Part shown: positions 34,061 through 41,553 of the stretch, piece by piece
Position numbering within the stretch: position 1 is the stretch's first letter
How the letters are laid out: the number at the start of each line of letters is the position of its first letter
Source of the DNA: an uncultured Oscillospiraceae bacterium
GTDB taxonomy: Bacteria; Bacillota; Clostridia; Oscillospirales; Oscillospiraceae
Assembly: GCA_934622035.1 (NCBI GenBank)
Contig: CAKTVG010000013.1
Coordinates: 10,468 to 74,467 of the forward strand
Length of the DNA: 64,000 nt
Direction of reading: 5' to 3'
Notes under the pieces: generated by a model
The model's input: the letters and a program-made list of their open reading frames with translations, nothing else
Databases searched by the model: none
What the model was told of the DNA's origin: nothing
Program-made: the position numbers and the translations under genes

Positions 34061-34844
34061 GAGCATCACGCTGACGCTTTAACTCTTCAAGTTCAGCCCG
34101 GATTTCTTTTTTTCTGTCCTCTACATCTGCACCCTCGAAAATATGAAGATCCTTTTCAAGCTGCTCCTTACGTTCTGCGGCGTCTTGTATTTTACGGTTA
34201 ACATATTCCTTCACAGCAACACGGCGTGCTTTCTTTATTTCCTTTTTCTCCTGCGCATCCGTTTCCGTGAATGTTCTGCCCGTAATCAGGAACAAAAGCG
34301 CAGATAGGAAGAGGGTGTTTTCCATATAGCGATGCTTCGGCTCCACGATGGAGTCAATATCATCCACCCGGTTTTCATCCAAATAAAACACTCTCAGGAG
34401 GTTCCGCCATGTGAGCCGTTTCTTCTCAAACCGAGCATTTGCCACAATCATGGTTTCCTGCTCAATGCCGATAAGTTTCAGCCACACCTCATTCAACGGA
34501 GGATTTTTCGCTCCCTTGCGATAGTTGACATCATAGGTGCCACTTGCGATTCCTTCTATGTTGCTGGACACCTCAACCTGATTCTTTCCTACCGTCCGAT
34601 GGAGCGTGACTTATCCATCGTTGTCATTGGATGCAACAATCATGGACACGCCATCGTACTTTGCTGTTTCCTTAAACGGTTTATCTACGGAGCCGCCGAA
34701 GATAAAGTCGATACAATTTGCCACACAAGTCTTGCCGCTGTCTGAGCGTCCCTGTATGATAGTCAGTCCTTTTCCGAAGGTAACGCTGGCATCGCCCTTG
34801 ACTGCACTTTTCGCTATCACTTTTTTAATGTAAAACCCAGACAT
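34061..34844 (-). pseudogene. AAA/SMC-type ATPase with in-frame stop and missing 3' end
   Basis: A perfect AAGGAGGT precedes the ATG at 34844. Walker A reads GRSDSGKT near residue 33. A TAA (34611-34613) interrupts the gene after 77 codons. The following sequence continues in the same frame with sensible protein (VTLHRTVGKNQVEVSSNIEG), so one base change explains the break; it is not a frameshift. A coiled-coil stretch rich in Lys/Glu follows (~190-255), and the gene ends at the methyltransferase junction. Such ATPases occur in phage-defence or plasmid loci. Walker B is lost. Confidence 0.7.
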
Positions 34845-34882
34845 TGCGCTACCTCCTTAAAGATTTTGTGGATTGCTTGTTT

Positions 34883-34953
34883 ATTGCATTAAGTAGTTGC
34901 ACATCGCTACTACAACAGAAAAGAAAAGCTAAAAAAGTAGCGATGAATGCAAT
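34883..34953. repeat. Long two-part inverted repeat
   Basis: ATTGCATT (34883-34890) pairs with 34946-34953, and CATCGCTACT (34902-34911) pairs with 34936-34945. The left side has an 11-nt bulge. It lies between the oxidoreductase stop and the ATPase start. It may be a weak terminator or the end of the decayed element. Confidence 0.5.
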
Positions 34954-34956
34954 CAT

Positions 34957-35964
34957 TTACAAGCAAACTTCTAAATTGCTTTCGGCAGACTGTATTGCAG
35001 CAAACGCAACACGCGTAGCAGCCTGTGCATCACTCAATGCCGGAACAGTCTCGGAAGCTGTTTCAATTGACTGAATCAACGAGCAGAGTTGTGCATACAT
35101 GTTTTTGTAGACACAGGGTAGGTTAATTGTTTCGTAGATTCCGCGATCTGCGTGGTAAAGCGTGATGAGGTCGCCTTCTTCCCGTGCGGATACGCGTTCA
35201 TGCGCAAGCGTTAATTGCAGGTAACCCTCAGTTCCGACAAAGAGCCTCTCCGAGGCAGCCGGTAGTTTTTTGCTCCAGCCGGATTCGTAGATTGCAAGGC
35301 AGCCGCTTTCCGTGCGCATTCGGGCGATGCCATAGTTTGCGTGCTCGCAATCCGTATCAAGAAAGGCAGAGGAACAGTGTATGCTTTGAATGCGAGAACC
35401 TGTGAGCCAGGCCGCGACGTCGTAATAGTGAATCCCGCAGTCGAAGAAGGAGGGACAATCCTCCAGCAGACGACGATAGCGCGGCCAGTTTAACGCATGA
35501 TGATTTTGCACCATGCGAATGAAATTCGGCGTTCCGATTGCGCCGCCTGCGATTATTTCGCGCAGCCTTTGATAAGAGTGATTGTGGCGCAGAATCAGAC
35601 CAAGCTGCACCTTGACCTTGGAAGAAGCAATCAGGCGAAAGGCCTGCTCACTTTCTTCTTTATCTGCCGACAGCGGCTTCTCACATAAAACGTGCTTACC
35701 CGCTTCTATACAAAAGCGAAGAATCTCGCAATGGCTGCGCACCCAGGAGGCGATGATCACGATTTGTGTTTCCGGCAGCGCGACGAGAGAGCGGTAGTCC
35801 GTAGCCCAATGTTCGGCGCCGTATCTGGCGGCGAACAGCGCGGCGCGCGCAGGATCGGTATCAACAACGCCGATCAGGTGGACATTGTCCCGATAGTAAA
35901 TGTCGTCGAGGTGCTGTTGCCCGATATAGCCGCAGCCGATCACAACGATCCCGTAACGATTCAT
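34957..35964 (-). CDS. Gfo/Idh/MocA-family oxidoreductase (operon gene 5)
   Basis: A 335-residue cytoplasmic protein. The N-terminal Rossmann fold has GCGYIGQQH near residue 10 and the family CEKPLS motif near 94. The C-terminal substrate domain has a conserved D-x-G-x-H-x-x-D stretch (DCGIHYYDVAAW, ~175). Members oxidise or reduce a ring or chain hydroxyl of sugars, inositols or glycosides with NAD(P). Its ATG overlaps the stop of the TIM-barrel gene (ATGA). It is the last gene of an AraC-led operon. Confidence 0.87.
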   Translation of the reverse strand: MNRYGIVVIGCGYIGQQHLDDIYYRDNVHLIGVVDTDPARAALFAARYGAEHWATDYRSLVALPETQIVIIASWVRSHCEILRFCIEAGKHVLCEKPLSADKEESEQAFRLIASSKVKVQLGLILRHNHSYQRLREIIAGGAIGTPNFIRMVQNHHALNWPRYRRLLEDCPSFFDCGIHYYDVAAWLTGSRIQSIHCSSAFLDTDCEHANYGIARMRTESGCLAIYESGWSKKLPAASERLFVGTEGYLQLTLAHERVSAREEGDLITLYHADRGIYETINLPCVYKNMYAQLCSLIQSIETASETVPALSDAQAATRVAFAAIQSAESNLEVCL

Positions 35965-36818
35965 TTCAGATATCGCCGGATGCTTTGCACTGCAAGCGCA
36001 ATGTCGCCTGCGGGGTTGTTACCGACCTCACGTTCGATGGTCAGATAGCCGTGATAGCCGATGGTGTTCAGTCGCTCCAGATAAGCGGGGAAGGGAACGG
36101 AACCCTGTCCGATGGGCGTTTCTATAAAGTAATCCTGCAAGTGCATTTCTTCAATTCCGCCGTCTGCCATATAATCATAGATCCGCTGTGGGTCGGTTTT
36201 TTGCAGGCAGATTCCGTCCTTGGCATGGGTGTGCACAATGTACGGGGCGAGCGTATCGACGGCTGCGACAGGGTCGTCGCAAGCGACCATGACAAGGTTT
36301 GCGGGATCCAGATTAACGCCAACGCCGGTTGAACCAAGCGAATCCAGAAATCTGCGCAGGCGGACTGCGGGTTCCGGACCGGTTTCAACGGCAAAGTGTG
36401 CGCCGCGGCTATGCGCATACTGCGCCAGTTCTTCACAGGCGCGGTGCAGCGTTTCATAGGTGCGGCTGCCGGTGTCAGCAGGAACGACGCCAATGTGCGT
36501 GGTTACAATATTGCTTCCAAGCTCCAGTGCAAGATCAATGATGCGTTTGGAGCGCTCAATTTTCTGCGGATTCTCATCGGCACGGCAAAAACCGTGACCG
36601 CCGAGGTCACCGCAGAGTGCGGAGATTTCCAGCCCGCAGTCGTCAAGCATAGAACGGTATTCCAGAATCTTTGCGGCGGTCATGGCTTCCGGTGCAAGCT
36701 CACCTGCAACGGCATAGAGCTGCACACCGTCTGCGCCGAGCTCCTTGCAGCGGCGAATGCTCTGCGCAAACGGGAGCCGCAGGCAATCGGCAATGATTCC
36801 AATCGAAAAAGTACTCAT
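35961..36818 (-). CDS. Sugar-phosphate isomerase/epimerase-like TIM-barrel protein
   Basis: A 285-residue xylose-isomerase-like barrel (AP-endonuclease-2 superfamily). Metal-ligand candidates include Glu in HFAVETGPE (~140), Asp/His in 'VNLDPANL' and 'VHTHAKDGI', and a final Glu in 'LTIERE'. Relatives are epimerases, inosose dehydratases and 3-keto-glycoside-eliminating enzymes. It is translationally coupled to the oxidoreductase after it and only 3 nt from the one before, so the three products probably act in sequence. Confidence 0.82.
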   Translation of the reverse strand: MSTFSIGIIADCLRLPFAQSIRRCKELGADGVQLYAVAGELAPEAMTAAKILEYRSMLDDCGLEISALCGDLGGHGFCRADENPQKIERSKRIIDLALELGSNIVTTHIGVVPADTGSRTYETLHRACEELAQYAHSRGAHFAVETGPEPAVRLRRFLDSLGSTGVGVNLDPANLVMVACDDPVAAVDTLAPYIVHTHAKDGICLQKTDPQRIYDYMADGGIEEMHLQDYFIETPIGQGSVPFPAYLERLNTIGYHGYLTIEREVGNNPAGDIALAVQSIRRYLK

Positions 36819-36821
36819 AAC

Positions 36822-37652
36822 TTATACCTCCACCCAGATACCGGGACTCTTCATGGCACGATAGCCCGCCTCGCGCACAGCCATGATGTTAATTGTTGTT
36901 TGGTGGGCAACACGAGCCTCGCCTGTCTTAAAAAAGCGGATCAGCTCCTTCAGGAATTCTGCAAAGAAGTCAGATTTGACCTCAATCATGCGATTTCCGG
37001 ATTTTCCGGCGATGTTCATGACGAAAGGAGAACCGTTACAGAAGCCTGTGATGTTTGCCATCCGACCGTCTGCAAAACGAATGAGCATGGTATACCATTC
37101 GCTTCCGCAGACATTCATCATGACCTGCGTCGGTGCGGAATTGATAAAGGTCAAAACCGGTTCGAGCTGGTGAATGGAATAAATCTCATAGCTGTTTTGC
37201 CCCCAAGAGCTGACGGCAAGAACATCGTCTGGGTCGATGTCGCGGTATTCTGTGCTATAACGAAGTGCGGAGGTGGAGTAGCAGGGCGTCCCGTGCTTTT
37301 CCGCGTTTGCAAAGATCCGTTCTGCACTTGCGCGATCCGGCGCGAAGGTCTTGTCCACATAGCAGGGCTTGCCGGAAGCCAGCGGAATTTGACAGAGGGC
37401 TTCATGCCGCTCGCAGTTATCCGGAGAGAGAACGACGATGCCGTCGGACAGAGCAACGAGTTCCGCAATGGTGTCGATGCGGCGGATGCCATGCTTTTTG
37501 CACCATTCATCCGTGGTAAGACCGTGCGGCGCGTCGATCTCAGCAAACGCGTAGGCAACCTCAATCTCTCCGCCCGAGAGCAGACGGAGCTGCTCCGGGT
37601 AGTGATTCGCGTGCCATTCGTCCAGATAATAGTCGATAAAACCGATTTTCAT
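36822..37652 (-). CDS. Short Gfo/Idh/MocA-like protein (operon gene 3)
   Basis: 276 residues; ATG 37652 is chosen with AGGGG upstream. The N-terminus (MKIGFIDYYLDEWHANHYP) lacks the glycine-rich GxGxxG motif, and the EKP motif is replaced by VDKTFAP (~100), so cofactor binding may be altered. The second half resembles the substrate domain. Similar short proteins accompany true Gfo/Idh/MocA enzymes in sugar clusters. It may be a divergent or non-catalytic partner. Confidence 0.75.
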   Translation of the reverse strand: MKIGFIDYYLDEWHANHYPEQLRLLSGGEIEVAYAFAEIDAPHGLTTDEWCKKHGIRRIDTIAELVALSDGIVVLSPDNCERHEALCQIPLASGKPCYVDKTFAPDRASAERIFANAEKHGTPCYSTSALRYSTEYRDIDPDDVLAVSSWGQNSYEIYSIHQLEPVLTFINSAPTQVMMNVCGSEWYTMLIRFADGRMANITGFCNGSPFVMNIAGKSGNRMIEVKSDFFAEFLKELIRFFKTGEARVAHQTTINIMAVREAGYRAMKSPGIWVEV

Positions 37653-37664
37653 GACCAATACCCC

Positions 37665-38714
37665 TTACAGTTGAATTTCCTTATGCTGCGCTGCGCTGTC
37701 ATAGAGCATTTGCAGCAGCTTTGCAGTGATAATGAAGGTATCAATGTGGCTCGGCAGCTTTTCGCCGGTGTGAATGCAGCGCAGGAAAGCGTCGATCTCC
37801 GCCTCATAGTGGTTATTCGGCTGGAACTCCGGCTTGTATTCGACCAGTGCGCCGTGTTTCGTCGTATAGACCTTAAAGTCCTTTCCGTAGGAAAGACGAA
37901 TGCCGCCTTTGTCTCCCATGAAGTCGATATACATCTCGTCCGCATCAATGTTCTGCGCCCAGGCACCGTTCAGGGTGATGACCGGCCCGGTGGTACGAAT
38001 CATGCCGGTGACGGAATCCTCAACGTCATAGGTCCCGTTCGGAATCGGCGGGCCGGCCCACATATCTCGATAGGAGTAGGCTGCAATATCTTTGCCGAGA
38101 CGGCAGAAAGTTTCGGCAGTGACGGTCAGAGGTTCGGGATCGCCGCAGCAATACATGACGATGTCGAGAAAATGCACGCCCCAATCGATCAGGGCGCCGC
38201 CTCCTGCAACAGCCTTCGTTGTGAAATCGCCGCCGAGTCCCGGAATGGAACGGAAGCTGCGGAAGCTGATATAGCAGTGGAACACTTCACCAAGCTCGCC
38301 GGAATCAATGAATTTTTTGATGTAATTGATCGAGGCGTTGAAACGGTTGCACACGCCGATGTTGAGCACCTTGCCGCTCTCGTGCTGCGCTTGCTGCATT
38401 TGCAGCGCTTCGGGATAGGTTCGGGCGGCAGGTTTTTCACACAGAACATGCTTCCCGGCACGCAGCAGATCACAGGTGATGGAGGCGTGCGAAAGATTGG
38501 AGGTGCAGACGGAGACGGCCTCTACCTCCGGATCGTCCAGAATCGCATGGTAATCCGTGATTGCCGTGCCGCAACCGTATTTTTCGACGGCCTGTGACGC
38601 GCGCTCTGGAATGATGTCGCAGAAATACTTGATTTCTGCATCTGGGTTTTTCATGTAGGCGGGAATGTGCGCGATGTTGGCAATCGTTCCGCAGCCGATG
38701 ATAGCAACTTTCAT
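37665..38714 (-). CDS. Gfo/Idh/MocA-family oxidoreductase (operon gene 2)
   Basis: A 349-residue enzyme with GCGTIANIAH at residue 8, LCEKPAA near 94 and the catalytic-type region LIDWGVHFLDIVMY near 180. RBS AAGGAG. It starts 15 nt after the AraC gene stop, so it is the first structural gene of the operon. NAD(P)-dependent oxidation of a sugar or glycoside is expected. Confidence 0.88.
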   Translation of the reverse strand: MKVAIIGCGTIANIAHIPAYMKNPDAEIKYFCDIIPERASQAVEKYGCGTAITDYHAILDDPEVEAVSVCTSNLSHASITCDLLRAGKHVLCEKPAARTYPEALQMQQAQHESGKVLNIGVCNRFNASINYIKKFIDSGELGEVFHCYISFRSFRSIPGLGGDFTTKAVAGGGALIDWGVHFLDIVMYCCGDPEPLTVTAETFCRLGKDIAAYSYRDMWAGPPIPNGTYDVEDSVTGMIRTTGPVITLNGAWAQNIDADEMYIDFMGDKGGIRLSYGKDFKVYTTKHGALVEYKPEFQPNNHYEAEIDAFLRCIHTGEKLPSHIDTFIITAKLLQMLYDSAAQHKEIQL

Positions 38715-38729
38715 TGAATGATTCTCCTT

Positions 38730-39584
38730 TTAGAAATGATATTTTCCCGGCGGGGTTCCTTCCCTTGCCGAAAATGCGCGGCTGAATGCGTGGATTGATG
38801 TATAACCGAGATGCTCTGCGACCTCGGTGACGCTGCGTCCTTCGGCCAGCAGGCGGCAGGCGCGCTCATGGCGGCGCAGCAGAAAGTACTCTCGCAGGCT
38901 GATTCCCATTGCGCGGGAAAACAGACTTGACAGGTATGAGTGGCTGTAACCAAAACGGGTAGGTAAGTGTTTCAGCGCGGAAATGTCCTGCACGGACTCA
39001 TCCAGATAGGCACAGAGCTGCGACAAAAGCCGGTTCTTTTCGGCACCGCTTTCCGGAAGATAGATTTTCTCTGCACTGCCTTGAAGGGAGCGTTCCGTCC
39101 AGACCAGAACCCTGCGTATTGCGTCCTCCATCAGACGGCCGGAAAAGCAGTCCTGATTCAGAATGTTGCGAAAAATATCCTGAAAAGCAGAAGCAACGCA
39201 TCGGTCGGCTTTAACCGGGTGAATGGGTACCGAGGCAAAATAGTCGGCAAGCGCCCGTTCGACCGGCTGCGACAGATCGGTGATCGTAAGAGCAAGGTAA
39301 TAATAACGGAAATCACTTACACCCGTCGCGCGGATCTCGTGTAGTTTTCCTTTGGGCGTAACAATCAGCTCTCCCGGTGCAATCGGAAATTGATCCTCAC
39401 CGAAAGTAAAAATTGCCGTGCCATATACGCAGTAGGAGATTTCCAAAACCTCCTGCAGGTGTGCCGAACATACATAGTCCGCACCCGCGGCGAGATCCCC
39501 AACCTGCCGCAGCACATACGGACCAAGCGCAAGAGGATTGTCATAGTAAATATTGTCAAAGTGAAAACGAGGCAGACTCTGCAT
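38730..39584 (-). CDS. AraC-family transcriptional regulator (cupin sensor type)
   Basis: 284 residues. The N-terminal half is a cupin-like ligand domain ('IAPGELIVTPKGKLHEI'). The C-terminal ~100 residues carry two helix-turn-helices, the second reading SVTEVAEHLGYTSIHAFSRAF with the usual 'G-x-P-P-x-x-Y' ending. AGAGGAG precedes the ATG and a promoter lies 25 bp further up. It is the first gene of the operon it probably activates. Confidence 0.9.
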   Translation of the reverse strand: MQSLPRFHFDNIYYDNPLALGPYVLRQVGDLAAGADYVCSAHLQEVLEISYCVYGTAIFTFGEDQFPIAPGELIVTPKGKLHEIRATGVSDFRYYYLALTITDLSQPVERALADYFASVPIHPVKADRCVASAFQDIFRNILNQDCFSGRLMEDAIRRVLVWTERSLQGSAEKIYLPESGAEKNRLLSQLCAYLDESVQDISALKHLPTRFGYSHSYLSSLFSRAMGISLREYFLLRRHERACRLLAEGRSVTEVAEHLGYTSIHAFSRAFSAREGTPPGKYHF

Positions 39585-39608
39585 ATCGAAGGACTCCTCT
39601 CTTGCTGC

Positions 39609-39637
39609 ATTCTACCATGTGTACGTATCGATGTCTT
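39609..39637 (-). promoter_or_regulatory. Promoter of the AraC/Gfo operon
   Basis: Minus strand: AAGACA (39632-39637), 17-nt spacer, TGG and TAGAAT (39609-39614). Confidence 0.5.
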
Positions 39638-39724
39638 TGAGACTTCTTCCCCAATTATTTGATATTTTTTACTGTGTGTTCTGCAAAACGAGCAGAGCAA
39701 GACGCTGCCAATATAATACAAAAT

Positions 39725-39760
39725 GGGTGCAGACGGGAAGAAAGGAAAACGTCTGCACCC
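39725..39760 (-). terminator. Terminator of the 39777-41045 oxidoreductase gene
   Basis: GGGTGCAGACG (39725-39735) pairs perfectly with 39750-39760. On the minus strand the stem is followed by ATTTTGTATT. Confidence 0.7.
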
Positions 39761-39776
39761 TATGATATTGGTCTGT

Positions 39777-41045
39777 TTAAATTTGTTTAGAGAAGGCGTC
39801 CAGATCGACGACGGTGCCATCGAGGCGCGACCATTCGGCTGCGAATGCGATCAGGTGACTGAGATAGGACATCCGGACGCCACAAATGGAGACGGTAGCC
39901 TCGCCGTCTGCGAAGTATTTGACCAGATCGACCATGATGCCCTCGTCGCCGCCGCCGTGGCCGTCGGCGATGGTGTTTCCGACCTGTGCGATCGGAACCT
40001 TGCGCGTCTGGCGCGTGGAAAACTCGTAGATTTCAAAGCAATTGTCAGCGCCCATGGTGATCTCACCCTTGGTACCGAACACGCGGATAAAGCGCCCGCC
40101 CTTGTTGAAGGCGTTCATGGACAGTGAAGCCGTTGCGCCGCCCTCGAACTCCATGTTGACGGTTTGATGATCGACCACGTTGTTGTCGCACTCATAGACG
40201 CAGCGGCCGTAGGGGCCGGTTTTCAGAGCTTCCAGGACGGCCTCGTCACTGGGATTCGCGGCAGTGTTTGCGGCAACGCTGCGGAACCACGCATTGCCTT
40301 TGTCCTCATAATAGAGCTTAATCGCGTTATAATAGCAGGTTTCGGCATGCGGGCAGCCGTCCGTGCAGCGCATGGGCGCGCCTGCGGGCTTGTTCGCCTT
40401 GGTGAAATAGGTCAGCGAGCCGAAGGACTGCACCTTTTTGCAGGGCTTGCCGATCAGCCATTGCAGAATATCGGTATCGTGGCAGCACTTTTGCAGAATC
40501 ATGGGCGTAGAGCGGTCGCTGTTGCTCCAATTCCCGCGCACGAAGCTGTGCGACTGGTGGACGTTGCCGACATTTTCCATGTGGTCGATGGACATGACCG
40601 TGCCGATCTCGCCGCTGTCGATGATGCCCTTGAGGGTTTTCCAGAACGGCGTGAAGCGAAGAACATGGCAGACGATGACCTTTACGCCCTTTCTCTCGGC
40701 GGCCTCGGTGATGCGTTTGCAGTCCGCCGCCGTATGCGCCATGGGCTTTTCCAGAAGCAGGTTGTAGCCCTTTTCGATCATGGCCAGCGCGGGCTGCAAA
40801 TGCTGCCGATCCTGCGTTGCAATGATCGCAAAATCAGCGAGCTTCGGGAGCAGCACCAGTTCCCTCCAATCGGCAAAGACGCGTTCGGGCGCAAGCTGAT
40901 GCACCTCGGCGGCAAAGGCACGGCGGTTTTCGACGGCGTCCGCGACTGCGACGATTTGCAGCTCCTGAGGGCGGGTAAGGGCGTACTTGGAGTAGATTGC
41001 CCCGCGGCTTCCGTAGCCGATGACAACAGCGGTGAGTGGCTTCAT
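39777..41045 (-). CDS. Gfo/Idh/MocA-family oxidoreductase with Cys-rich insertion
   Basis: 422 residues, longer than usual. The Rossmann motif is GYGSRG at residue 10 and LLEKPMAH near 97. The substrate domain has 'KCCHDTDILQWLIG' (~187). An insertion (~215-235) contains three cysteines and a histidine (MRCTDGCPHAETCYY) that could bind a metal. RBS GGAGG. It has its own promoter and terminator, and so is controlled separately from the adjacent AraC-led operon. Confidence 0.88.
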   Translation of the reverse strand: MKPLTAVVIGYGSRGAIYSKYALTRPQELQIVAVADAVENRRAFAAEVHQLAPERVFADWRELVLLPKLADFAIIATQDRQHLQPALAMIEKGYNLLLEKPMAHTAADCKRITEAAERKGVKVIVCHVLRFTPFWKTLKGIIDSGEIGTVMSIDHMENVGNVHQSHSFVRGNWSNSDRSTPMILQKCCHDTDILQWLIGKPCKKVQSFGSLTYFTKANKPAGAPMRCTDGCPHAETCYYNAIKLYYEDKGNAWFRSVAANTAANPSDEAVLEALKTGPYGRCVYECDNNVVDHQTVNMEFEGGATASLSMNAFNKGGRFIRVFGTKGEITMGADNCFEIYEFSTRQTRKVPIAQVGNTIADGHGGGDEGIMVDLVKYFADGEATVSICGVRMSYLSHLIAFAAEWSRLDGTVVDLDAFSKQI

Positions 41046-41071
41046 GAGAAGAACCTCCGATTATAATTCGT

Positions 41072-41116
41072 ATTATACATATATTCATTCTAGGGCAGGA
41101 CGGGCACAAATGTAAA
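41072..41116 (-). promoter_or_regulatory. Promoter region of the 39777-41045 gene
   Basis: On the minus strand TTTACA (41111-41116) and TAGAAT (41087-41092) are 18 nt apart. A second -10-like TATAAT lies at 41072-41077. Either could serve. Confidence 0.45.
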
Positions 41117-41290
41117 TGATCAATAATGAGATTTTATCGGCATTTTTAGCAAATGGGTCAGGGAATAACTGAAATAACGGATATGAATTGGATTTCCACA
41201 TTGTGGCATCGACGAATCATGTGCTATTCTATCTGCACACAACCGCTGAGGAAAAAATGAATCGGGCTTGATGAGAGGAGGGCTGACCGT

Positions 41291-41398
41291 TTGAGATACG
41301 CTTTTGTGAGTCGTGCAGGACTGGCAGAGAGAATTGACTTAGTGCGGTTTCAAAATATAACAATACAATATGGATTGTACAAAGAATTTTGCCGATAG
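41291..41398 (+). CDS. Possible 35-residue leader peptide
   Basis: A TTG start has GAGGAGGG 8 nt upstream and opens a 35-codon frame ending at TAG 41396-41398. No family is recognised. It lies in the 508-bp gap between divergent genes and ahead of the lyase promoter, so it may be a fossil gene start. Very tentative. Confidence 0.15.
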   Translation: MRYAFVSRAGLAERIDLVRFQNITIQYGLYKEFCR

Positions 41399-41415
41399 GA
41401 AAAGAATTTTGTCTG

Positions 41416-41444
41416 TTTCGTCAAAATGTTATTTCCTGTATAAT
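41416..41444 (+). promoter_or_regulatory. Likely promoter of the lyase gene
   Basis: A consensus TATAAT preceded by TG sits at 41439-41444, about 110 bp before the ATG. The -35 is poor (TTTCGT), which fits an activator-dependent promoter such as one driven by the AraC-type regulator downstream. Confidence 0.4.
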
Positions 41445-41553
41445 TTAGATAGGCTGGCTGGAAATATCGGAAGAATAGCGGCGTTGGATAGTACTATAGC
41501 GACGCTACGATGTTTTGGCTGAGGAAAATAATTTAGCGAGGAGAGTTCAAAAA

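Noticed and set aside
34571..34613. A frameshift in the AAA ATPase gene
   Set aside because: The two parts are in the same frame (start-to-start distance divisible by three); the break is a nonsense codon, not an indel.
33911..35074. Plus-strand frames over the defence-remnant region
   Set aside because: All are antisense to fragments with clear motifs and lack ribosome sites.
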